A stretch of DNA of 9,337 bases, taken from NCBI GenBank assembly GCA_001800015.1, contig MGUO01000060.1, positions 1-9,337 on the forward strand, written 5' to 3'. Source of the DNA: Elusimicrobia bacterium RIFCSPHIGHO2_02_FULL_57_9 (GTDB lineage Bacteria; Elusimicrobiota; Elusimicrobia; UBA1565; UBA9628). A program made the translations under genes and the position numbers. A model generated the notes under the pieces. The model was not told where the DNA came from, did not search any database, and saw only the letters and a program-made list of their open reading frames with translations. Below are positions 1 through 6,665 of this stretch, in pieces. How positions within the stretch are numbered: the stretch's first letter is position 1; each line of letters starts with the position of its first letter.

Positions 1-3000
1 CCAAGTGTCCCATCGCCATTGTCGCGCCTTCCCGCCGCATGGCCGACCGCCTGGAACGTCTGGCGGCCGTTGAGCACGGCTTGGCCCTGCTCGACGTGCA
101 TTTCCACACTTTCTTCAGCCTCGCGGCGGCCATCAGCGAAGGCTTGCCGGATAAAACGCTGATTTCAGACCCGGTTTTTCACGACCGGGTTGTTGACGGT
201 ATTTTGGAGCAGGATCGCGCTCTGCGCGCCGTTTTCGCGGCCAAGGCCCGTCCACGCGCCTTGGCCGGGGCTTTGCGCTCAAGCATTCGCGACTTGATCG
301 ATGCCGGGGTCAGCGGCGATAACTTGGAAACCTATTTCGGAGAGGAGCTGCTGCGCCAGCCTCATGAGAGGGAACGATTATCTGCCTTGCTTTGCCTGGC
401 CCAAGCCTATGAAGCCCGGTTGGAAGAGCTCGGCGTATTGTCATCCTCCGGCCTGACGCGTCTGGCCGCCCGGCTGGCCAAGCAGAGCCCTTGCCTTCAC
501 AAGTTCAAGGAAATTATTTACTACGGCTTCTATGACTTGACCGGCCTGCAGCTGGATTTTTTCGAGAGCGTGGTTCAAAATCACAAAGCCGAGCTTTTTT
601 TCCCGTACCGCCGCAATCACCCGGCTTTCCGCTTTGCGGAAGCCTTTTTTAACGAGAAGCTCCTGGCTTATCCAACCGAGGAACTGGACGCCGGGGTTGA
701 GAAAACCGCCATGGGCCCGGTCTTGGACGCCTTATTTTCCGCCAATTCGGACGGCGCGCCGGTGCCGGAGGCATCTAGTAGCGGGCCTCCGGCACCGGCC
801 GAGCGGAACGCTTCCTTACGGCCGGCGCGGCGTTTGGTTTTGATGAACGCCTCGGGCTGCCGCGACGAAGTTTGGGCGGCCGCCAAGGAAATCTTGGGCT
901 TGGTTGAAAGCGGGCAGGCAAGCTACGAGGACATAGGGCTTATCGCCAGAACCTTGGAGCCTTATCGCGCGGCGGTCAACGAAGTGTTTGATGAAAACGC
1001 CATCCCGTTTACTGGCAACGCCCCGGACCCCTTGCTGCGCCAGCCTCTGGCCAAATGCGCGTTTAACTTATTATCGCTTAAGCGCCGGGATTTTCCGGCG
1101 GTCGCGGTCCAGGATATTATCGCTTCACCTTATTTTAAGCCGGCCGGTTCTTTGAGCCGGCAATGGAACGGCGTTATCCGGGGTCTGGGCATTCACGCCG
1201 GCTGGCTGCAGTGGAAAGGCAAGCTTGAGAAAAGAGCGAAAGAAAATCCGGCGATGGATTCTCTTTGGGAATGGCTCCGCGGCCTGCAGCAGGAATTGGG
1301 GCAAGAGCCGAAGACTTGGCAAGCCTTATCTGAACAAGCCCTGGCTATGCTCAATTCGAACCTTGCCCTGCCGCAAAAGCCGATGGAGGAAGAGTCCGCG
1401 GCTTGGACGGCCGTGACGGAGCAAATCGGGTCGCTAGCCATTTTTGATTTATTGGGCTGCGCGTCATGGCCCGGCTTTTTGGAGTGTCTGGGGGAAAAAT
1501 TGAAAAGAGCCGCGCTTGAGGCCTGCGGAGACGGCTGCCGGGGCGTGCGGGTTCTAGACGCCATGGGTGCCAGGGGCCATAATTTTAAGTTCCTATTTTT
1601 GCTGGGGCTTAAGGAAAAGCTTTTCCCTCGGCAGATCCAAGAGGACCCCTTGCTGCGCGATCCCGCCCGCCACGCCCTGCGCCATCCGGGGGGCTACTGG
1701 ATAGCCGCCAAGTCTTCGGGCTATGAGGAAGAGAGGCTTCTGTTTTACACCTCGGTTTCTTCCGCTCAAGAGAGGCTTTACTGCCTTTATCCCCGCTCCG
1801 ATGAAAGCGGCAAGGCCGAGGTTCCGTCCGTTTATCTGCGCGAATTATGCCGCGCCGCGGGAGTGCCCGTGGCCGAGTCCAACGCAAGCCGCCGCGTCCC
1901 GCGCCAGCCGTTGGAAAAGCTTAAGACATGTCCTGATGCCCTGCTTTCGCCCAAGGAAATCTCCCTATTGCGGACTTGCGAGGACCAGCAGCCGGCGGAC
2001 TATTTAACATTGGTTGGACGCGACGGCGAGCTGCTTAAATCGGGCTGGGGCGCTTTGGCCTCGCTCAATGGTTGGGCACGCGCCGGGGATAGGGATGGTT
2101 TGATCGGCCCGCCTCGGGACTATTTGGCGCAGCTGCAAAAAGAGGGGCTCTCCCCCAAGGCCCTCGATACTTTCGCGCAATGCCCTTTCAAGTTTTTCGC
2201 CGAGCGGCTGCTTAAGCTGGGCGAGGAAGACCGGGTTTCGGAAAAAGGGGAATTCACGGATAAGGCGCGGGGGCTTATTTACCATGCCGTGCTGGAATAT
2301 TTTTATAGCGATTTCTCCGATAAATTCTGGCCCATGACATCCGGCGCCGGCCGTAAGGAAGCGTTCCGCTCGGCCGGTGCCGGAGGCCCTTTATTAGACG
2401 CCTCCGGCGCTCTTCCACTTGCGCCGGAATGTCAGGACCAGGCCGCGGTAGCGGCCTGGGAGAAAAGGCTGGATCAAGCCGTGGAGGCGGTGTTCTCGCA
2501 ATATAATTGGGAGGAGATGGGGGTTTATCCCCTGCTCTGGCTGTCCGCCAAGCGGGTTATGGCGGAGCATCTGCGCCGTTTCATCGCCGAAGATTTGACC
2601 GAGATCTCGGCCTCCGGGCTGCGTCCCGCTTGGCTGGAAAAATCCCTTAAGGCTTCGGTTTCTGCCTTGGAGGGGCGGCCTCTGCGCGGCATTATCGACC
2701 GCGTGGATTTGGACGGCACGGGTAAACGCTATCGCATCGTCGATTACAAGACGCGGATTCGGCCGGGGCTTAAGCTGGCCGCCGCGATCGGCCGCGGCGA
2801 AATGCATCAGCTTCCCCTTTATGCGGAACTCGTGCGCCAAGAGCTGGGTTGCGGCGCTGAGTTTGAGTCGGCCTGTCTTTATCCCTTGGAGAATTCCGGC
2901 GCGGGACGGCTGGTGTATCAATCCGCGGATTGGGGCCGCGACCGCAAGGCATTCTTTGCGGGCGTATCCTCCAAAATAAAACAGATGGACGAAGGTATTT

Positions 3001-3119
3001 TCCCCATCTCGCCCGATGACGGGGACTTCGGCCATTGCCGTTATTGCGATTATTCCGGGCTCTGCCGCAAAAGCCACGGCCCCTCCCGCGCGCGCGCCCG
3101 GACCTTGACCGGCTTATGA
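1..3119 (+). CDS. addB: AddB-type ATP-dependent nuclease subunit B (5' end cut by window edge)
   Basis: Subunit B of an AddAB/RexAB-type helicase-nuclease that resects DNA double-strand breaks for RecA. Residues are numbered from the first in-window Met at 39, but that is not the start: codons 3-38 are open and encode a strand reading IAIVAPSRR, which matches the segment just after the missing N-terminal nucleotide-binding loop. Probably a few tens of residues are lost. Visible landmarks: GCRDEVWAAAKEI (273 on); a family-typical block from V503 to FLFLLGLKEKLFP (518-530); CPFKFF with C715; H749; GIIDRVD (D887) and DYKT (D902, K904), the PD-(D/E)XK nuclease; Q924xxxY928; and C1000-x2-C1003-x5-C1009, which with C715 forms the Fe-S cluster ligands known in AddB. 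No DExQ-type Walker B or GDxxQS helicase motif is seen, as expected for the B rather than the A subunit. Two copies of a palindromic repeat lie in frame inside it. It is followed by addA with a 4-base overlap. Family assignment is firm; in some taxa the same protein is named PD-(D/E)XK nuclease family protein. Confidence 0.9.
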   Translation, partial: KCPIAIVAPSRRMADRLERLAAVEHGLALLDVHFHTFFSLAAAISEGLPDKTLISDPVFHDRVVDGILEQDRALRAVFAAKARPRALAGALRSSIRDLIDAGVSGDNLETYFGEELLRQPHERERLSALLCLAQAYEARLEELGVLSSSGLTRLAARLAKQSPCLHKFKEIIYYGFYDLTGLQLDFFESVVQNHKAELFFPYRRNHPAFRFAEAFFNEKLLAYPTEELDAGVEKTAMGPVLDALFSANSDGAPVPEASSSGPPAPAERNASLRPARRLVLMNASGCRDEVWAAAKEILGLVESGQASYEDIGLIARTLEPYRAAVNEVFDENAIPFTGNAPDPLLRQPLAKCAFNLLSLKRRDFPAVAVQDIIASPYFKPAGSLSRQWNGVIRGLGIHAGWLQWKGKLEKRAKENPAMDSLWEWLRGLQQELGQEPKTWQALSEQALAMLNSNLALPQKPMEEESAAWTAVTEQIGSLAIFDLLGCASWPGFLECLGEKLKRAALEACGDGCRGVRVLDAMGARGHNFKFLFLLGLKEKLFPRQIQEDPLLRDPARHALRHPGGYWIAAKSSGYEEERLLFYTSVSSAQERLYCLYPRSDESGKAEVPSVYLRELCRAAGVPVAESNASRRVPRQPLEKLKTCPDALLSPKEISLLRTCEDQQPADYLTLVGRDGELLKSGWGALASLNGWARAGDRDGLIGPPRDYLAQLQKEGLSPKALDTFAQCPFKFFAERLLKLGEEDRVSEKGEFTDKARGLIYHAVLEYFYSDFSDKFWPMTSGAGRKEAFRSAGAGGPLLDASGALPLAPECQDQAAVAAWEKRLDQAVEAVFSQYNWEEMGVYPLLWLSAKRVMAEHLRRFIAEDLTEISASGLRPAWLEKSLKASVSALEGRPLRGIIDRVDLDGTGKRYRIVDYKTRIRPGLKLAAAIGRGEMHQLPLYAELVRQELGCGAEFESACLYPLENSGAGRLVYQSADWGRDRKAFFAGVSSKIKQMDEGIFPISPDDGDFGHCRYCDYSGLCRKSHGPSRARARTLTGL
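764..828 (+). repeat. In-frame palindromic repeat, copy A (in addB)
   Basis: First of three copies of a 65-bp repeat. It can fold into two hairpins. The first has a 15-bp perfect stem in this copy (758-772 with 785-799) around a 12-base loop. The second pairs CCGGCCG (795-801) with CGGCCGG (819-825), enclosing AGCGGAACGCT, which is itself self-complementary. The two share bases, so they may be alternatives. It is read as PEASSSGPPAPA, then ER, then NASLRPA (residues about 242-264), a Pro/Ala/Ser-rich stretch unlike the surrounding AddB sequence and just ahead of the conserved GCRDEV block. It matches copy B at 61 of 65 positions and copy C at 59 of 65. Confidence 0.9.
2344..2408 (-). repeat. 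In-frame palindromic repeat, copy B (inverted, in addB)
   Basis: Same 65-bp repeat as copy A but on the opposite strand, matching copies A and C at 61 of 65 positions each. Because it is inverted, addB reads its complement, giving GAGRKEAF, RSAGAGG, PLLDASG (residues about 769-790). The first hairpin has a 9-bp perfect core (2379-2387 with 2400-2408). It sits between the nuclease-domain histidine H749 and the catalytic D887, ahead of a charged helical segment. The frame used is the only one of the three on this strand without a stop codon. Confidence 0.9.
3116..3119 (+). other. ATGA stop/start overlap joining addB and addA
   Basis: The addB stop TGA (3117-3119) overlaps the addA start ATG (3116-3118). 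The preceding 20 bases are C/G-rich with no purine-rich ribosome binding site, so re-initiation by ribosomes that have just finished addB is the likely route. This would help keep the two subunits in equal amounts. It is seen directly; coupling is inferred. Confidence 0.85.
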
Positions 3120-6100
3120 TAGAAACGGCGGACCACAAAGACAGAGACGCGGCCCGGTCGCGCTTAGACGCCAATATTTTGGTTGAAGCCGGCGCCGGAA
3201 CCGGCAAAACCGCGCTGCTCACCGACCGCCTGCTTTTTCAGCTTCTGGGATCGGCGCAAGAGATTCCGATTAACTCAATCGTGGCTTTGACTTTTACCGA
3301 GAAGGCCGCCGGCGAGATCAAGCTGCGCCTGGCCGACCGTTTGGCCGAGTTGATGGGAGCGCTGCGCGAAGGGGGCGCTGCGCCGGAACCGGAGGCGTCT
3401 AGTAAAGGGCCTCCGGCACCGGCCGGGTGGAACGCTTCCTTACGGCCGGCGCCCGAGGCGTCTTCGCTGACGCAAGCGGTATTGAACAAGTTGCGTTCCT
3501 CTTTCAAAAAAACAGACTCCGAGATTTTGGACCGGGCGCGCCTGGCCTTGGAAAACATGGATAAGTCCCAGATCGGCACCATCCATTCTTTCGCTTCCCA
3601 TTTGCTACGGCTCTATCCCGTGCAGGCCGGCGTGGATCCCAGTTTTAAGGTGGATGAAGGCGGGTTCTTCGATGATCTTTTTAAGACGGAATGGGTGCAA
3701 TTTCTGGACACGGAGCTGGGCGAATCGGCGCCGCGGGCGCAGGCCTGGCTTGAGGTTTTGCGCCTGGCGCCGTTGGATGCTCTTGAAGAACTGGCGCGCG
3801 AGCTTTGCCAAGAGCGCCTGGACTTGGGGGCCGTCGCCAGCCCCGACCCCGATCTGGCCGGCCGTTTGGAGCAAATGGCGGCGCAATTAAGCCGCGCCGG
3901 CGAAGGCCGGCCCGCTGCGCGGGCCAATTCGAAAATATTGGAATGTCTGGCCGCGGTGAGCGCGCGTCTTAAGGAGCTGGCGCGCGCTGTTCGGGCCGAG
4001 AATCCCGGGCTCTTCGATGATTTGGAGCCGAAGATAAAGGAATCGAAATGGCCAGCGAACTGGGACCCCGCGGGGGCTGGGCTTTACGAGCAGGCCTGTC
4101 GCATCGCCTTAAACTGCTCCGCGGCTCAAGAGGCCTTGCTCAGGAGAGCTTCTGCCTTGCTGCTGCCTTTCGCCGGCCGATTCCGGCAGGCCTACAGCCG
4201 GGCCGGCTTCATTTCTTTCGATGGTTTGTTGGCCAAAGCCAGGAATTTGCTGCGCGATGAGCCGCAACTGCGCGAGGAGCTTAAACATAAATATCCTGTT
4301 CTGCTCATCGATGAATTTCAGGACACCGATCCCCTGCAGGGCGAGTTGCTGATGTTTCTTGTGGAGGCCCCGGGCCGTCCGGCGGCTCGTTGGCAGGAAA
4401 TCAAGCCCGGCCCGGGCCGTATTTTCGTGGTGGGAGACCCCAAGCAGTCCATTTACCGTTTTCGCGGCGCGGATATCGCGGCCTATCATGGCTTCAAACA
4501 GCATATCCTGGAATCGGGGGCCGCCCTTTCTTGCGATTTAAAAACTAATTTCCGCAGCCCCGACGCTATTTTGAGCCCGGTCAACGCCGTCTTTGAACGC
4601 TTGATGAAATATCTTCCCGGCTTTCAGGCGGAATTCAAGCCCCTGCTTTGTGCGCCGGCAAAGCCTTCGGCCGCCAATGGCGAGGGTTGCTGCGGGATCG
4701 AACTCGTCAGTGTAAGCGCCCCGCAAAAGGAGCAAGCTCCTTTCGATGCCGAGGTCGTGCAAAGAGCGGAGTCCGCCTGGATCACGCGCTGGATTTTGAC
4801 CCATTGCGGGGAAGGAAAAAAATGCCGCTATAAAGACGTCGCCGTGCTTTTGAGAACGGCCACACCCTTGCCGGTTTTGCTCGAAGCCTTTAAAAGCCGG
4901 GGCATCCCTTATGCCGTGGAGATGGAAAGGCATTTTTACGGCATGCAGGAAGTGATCGATCTGATCAATCTGCTGCGAGTTCTGGATAATCCCGAGGATC
5001 GCCGCGCTTTGGCGGGCCTTCTGCGCTCTCCTTTGAGTGGGCTTAACGACGCGGACCTTTACCGCCTGGCCTGGGCGGACGGCTTGACTTACCTCAAAGA
5101 CTCTGCGGATGAGAAGATTGGCCGGCTCTTCGCCGCGCTGCGCCGTTTGCGCGCGCAGGTCGGACGCGCGCCTTTAACCGCGCTGGTGCAGGCGGTTTTC
5201 CAAGAATTGCCTTTTTTAGAGCTCTCGGCCAAAGCCTATTTCGGCCAGCAAACCGTGTCCAATCTGCTTAAATTCGGGCGCTTGGCGGCCGCGGCCTCCG
5301 ATGAGCACGGGATGACGTTAAAGGAGTTCATCGAGCGTTTGGCCGCGGAAATCAAGCAGCCCGGACGGGAGGGAGAAAGCCCGTTGGCCGATGAGCATTT
5401 GGATGCCGTGCGCATCATGACCATCCATAAATCCAAGGGCCTTGAATTTCCCGTGGTTTTTCTTTCCAATGCCTCGGCCGGCAGGGGCGCAGGCCCCGCT
5501 CCTGTTTGCCTTCTGGACTGGGCTTCCGGCCGGGCCGGCCTGCGTCTTCCCGGTGTAGCCGTCGGTGCGGCCATGGCTTGGCTTGAGGCGCAGGAGCGCC
5601 TGCGCCAGGAGCATGAGACCGTGCGTCTGCTTTATGTCGCCATGACCAGGGCCAAGGAGAAACTTATTATTTTAGGGAAGGAGTCCGGAGACCGGCATGC
5701 CTTGACCTCGTTGTTGGCCCGCGCCGGCGCTTGGCCCAGAGAAGAAGGGGGAAATATGGATGTCGCGGGCTGGAAGCTGCCCGTGCATCAGGTCAAGGCG
5801 GATGAAGCGATTTTAGCGGCCGTCAAACCGGCGCAAATCCGGCCAGCCCTCAAGCCGCGGGCCTCTTTCCAAGACTTGGCCAAAATTTGGGCCGGCCGCG
5901 TTAAGCGCCGCGATGAAGCCTTAACCAAGTGCTGGAACATGGCCGCCACGGATTACCTCCGCGAGCCGCGGAAGGCCTGGCTGCCGGATGAGGAGACGCG
6001 TGGAGCAGGCGCGGCAGCGGCATCCTTAATAGGCCAGCTTTGCCACAAAGTTCTGCAGGCCTGGGATTTCTCTCAAAAAGGCGATTTGCCTGGGGCGCTT

Positions 6101-6475
6101 GTCGCCGCCGGCGTCGGACTGGAAAGGCTTTCACCCGAGGCGGACTGGGAGGCGGTGCGCGGCGAGGCCCGGGAAATTTTGGAAAGTTTCCTGGCTTCGC
6201 CCGAGGCCCAAGAGCTTTCTCAAGTGGAAATATTGGGCCGCGAGATCCCTTTTATCTACGGCCAGGATGGCGCCGTCATGCGCGGCTCCATCGATCTGCT
6301 TTACCGCCATGGCGGCAAAACTTGGGTCGCTGATTACAAGACAGGCGGCGGCAAGGATAGGGAAAAACTGCGCAAGAAATATGAACAGCAAGGCGCCGTT
6401 TACCGCGCGGCGGTGGAGAAAGCGCTCAAGATCAAGGATGTTGGGTTTCGCATTATTTTTCTGAAGAGCAAATGA
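3116..6475 (+). CDS. addA: AddA-type helicase-nuclease subunit A
   Basis: UvrD/RecB-family superfamily 1 helicase with a C-terminal nuclease, the motor subunit of AddAB. At 1119 residues it is close to usual AddA length. Helicase motifs in order: Walker A GAGTGKT (26-32), Ia ALTFTEKAA (57-65), Ib TIHSF (155-159), Walker B LLIDEFQD (396-403), III GDPKQS (440-445), IV NFRS (478-481), V TIHKSKG (769-775), VI YVAMTRAKE (840-848). Nuclease motifs: H977, D1060 in GSIDLLY, D1073/K1075 in DYKT, and Q1092xxxY1096. All expected catalytic residues are present, so both activities should be intact. The start is set at the ATG at 3116, whose ATGA overlaps the addB stop; the frame is open upstream to an ATG at 3035, but that would overlap addB by 85 bases and add 27 residues ahead of the Walker A region that do not look like AddA. 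No clear Shine-Dalgarno sequence precedes 3116, so translation is probably coupled to addB. One palindromic repeat copy adds an insert at residues about 91-113, between motifs Ia and Ib. Confidence 0.95.
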   Translation: MIETADHKDRDAARSRLDANILVEAGAGTGKTALLTDRLLFQLLGSAQEIPINSIVALTFTEKAAGEIKLRLADRLAELMGALREGGAAPEPEASSKGPPAPAGWNASLRPAPEASSLTQAVLNKLRSSFKKTDSEILDRARLALENMDKSQIGTIHSFASHLLRLYPVQAGVDPSFKVDEGGFFDDLFKTEWVQFLDTELGESAPRAQAWLEVLRLAPLDALEELARELCQERLDLGAVASPDPDLAGRLEQMAAQLSRAGEGRPAARANSKILECLAAVSARLKELARAVRAENPGLFDDLEPKIKESKWPANWDPAGAGLYEQACRIALNCSAAQEALLRRASALLLPFAGRFRQAYSRAGFISFDGLLAKARNLLRDEPQLREELKHKYPVLLIDEFQDTDPLQGELLMFLVEAPGRPAARWQEIKPGPGRIFVVGDPKQSIYRFRGADIAAYHGFKQHILESGAALSCDLKTNFRSPDAILSPVNAVFERLMKYLPGFQAEFKPLLCAPAKPSAANGEGCCGIELVSVSAPQKEQAPFDAEVVQRAESAWITRWILTHCGEGKKCRYKDVAVLLRTATPLPVLLEAFKSRGIPYAVEMERHFYGMQEVIDLINLLRVLDNPEDRRALAGLLRSPLSGLNDADLYRLAWADGLTYLKDSADEKIGRLFAALRRLRAQVGRAPLTALVQAVFQELPFLELSAKAYFGQQTVSNLLKFGRLAAAASDEHGMTLKEFIERLAAEIKQPGREGESPLADEHLDAVRIMTIHKSKGLEFPVVFLSNASAGRGAGPAPVCLLDWASGRAGLRLPGVAVGAAMAWLEAQERLRQEHETVRLLYVAMTRAKEKLIILGKESGDRHALTSLLARAGAWPREEGGNMDVAGWKLPVHQVKADEAILAAVKPAQIRPALKPRASFQDLAKIWAGRVKRRDEALTKCWNMAATDYLREPRKAWLPDEETRGAGAAAASLIGQLCHKVLQAWDFSQKGDLPGALVAAGVGLERLSPEADWEAVRGEAREILESFLASPEAQELSQVEILGREIPFIYGQDGAVMRGSIDLLYRHGGKTWVADYKTGGGKDREKLRKKYEQQGAVYRAAVEKALKIKDVGFRIIFLKSK
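3388..3452 (+). repeat. In-frame palindromic repeat, copy C (in addA)
   Basis: Third copy, in the same orientation and codon phase as copy A, read as PEASSKGPPAPA, GW, NASLRPA (addA residues about 91-113). The first hairpin keeps an 8-bp stem (3389-3396 with 3409-3416); a two-base internal mismatch then separates it from five more outer pairs. Differences from the other copies are at repeat positions 1, 39 and 41. It is followed by a second short GAGGCGTCT (3455-3463) that echoes the element's own left arm (3393-3401). It falls between helicase motifs Ia and Ib, where RecB/AddA proteins vary in length. Confidence 0.9.
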
Positions 6476-6489
6476 TCAGCCACCTGTTT

Positions 6490-6625
6490 CAAAACGCGTC
6501 ACTTGGAAAGAGAGAAGGGCTTTAAAAAATAAGTATTTATTGGGGAAGTTATGATGACGTCATCATAAAAACAAAAATCTTCTTGGAAAAATAATAGTTT
6601 TTCGCATATCCGGCGACGCGTTTTG
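6490..6625. repeat. 11-bp inverted repeats bounding a 136-bp AT-rich segment
   Basis: CAAAACGCGTC at 6490-6500 is exactly complementary to GACGCGTTTTG at 6615-6625. The arms are GC-containing while most of the 114 bases between them are AT-rich. The midpoint of the pair (6557.5) lies one base from the centre of the inner 20-bp palindrome (6558.5), so the segment looks like a nested symmetric structure. The rest of the two halves does not align well. A small non-autonomous insertion, a long imperfect hairpin, or a protein-binding region are possible; the sequence does not decide. Confidence 0.6.
6549..6568. promoter_or_regulatory. Perfect 20-bp palindrome, possible protein-binding site
   Basis: TTATGATGACGTCATCATAA is identical on both strands. 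A gapless 20-bp palindrome is typical of a binding site for a dimeric DNA-binding protein; as RNA it could only make an 8-bp, mainly A-U stem with an ACGT loop. Neither side has a T-run placed as a terminator would need. It lies downstream of both neighbouring genes, so an operator role for them is not obvious. The palindrome is certain; its function is not. Confidence 0.45.
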
Positions 6626-6665
6626 CTCCCGCAAGGTGATTTCAGCGAAGTTCGCGTCTCAATCT

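Larger units (their letters stand above)
6476..6665. other. AT-rich intergenic gap between convergent genes
   Basis: 190 bases lie between the addA stop and the stop of the coiled-coil gene. About 6510-6610 is clearly richer in A and T than either flanking gene. I see no reading frame of substance and no tRNA or other RNA gene. Two genes converge here, so transcription should end in this gap, but no classical GC-rich hairpin followed by a T-run is visible on either strand. A short weak stem GAAAAA/TTTTTC (6586-6603) and a direct repeat CTTGGAAA (6502-6509, 6582-6589) are also present. Confidence 0.8.

Noticed and set aside
39..41. ATG at 39 as the addB start
   Set aside because: The frame is open to the window edge and the codons before it encode IAIVAPSRR, part of the conserved AddB N-terminal region, so the start lies outside.
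764..2408. AGCGG (the Bacillus subtilis Chi sequence) within copies A and B as a functional Chi site for this AddAB
   Set aside because: A five-base match is expected often in GC-rich DNA, copy C lacks it, and Chi differs between species.
2394..3077. 227-codon open frame on the - strand
   Set aside because: It lies entirely antisense to the conserved AddB nuclease domain and its product shows no family features; it arises from GC-rich codon use.
3035..3115. Upstream ATG extension of addA (extra 27 residues)
   Set aside because: It would overlap the addB Fe-S cluster coding region by 85 bases, encodes an Arg/Pro-rich segment unlike AddA N-termini, and the ATGA overlap at 3116 is the normal arrangement.
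764..3452. The three repeats as a CRISPR array
   Set aside because: They are 979 to 1580 bases apart, differ in orientation, lie inside conserved genes and have no regular spacers.
1..6475. RecBCD or AdnAB instead of AddAB
   Set aside because: There is no RecD-like helicase; only the second protein has full helicase motifs; the first has the AddB-type four-cysteine cluster and nuclease, while both AdnA and AdnB carry helicase motor motifs.
6549..6603. Palindrome or GAAAAA/TTTTTC stem as an intrinsic terminator
   Set aside because: Stems are AT-rich and weak and neither strand has a T-run right after the stem.
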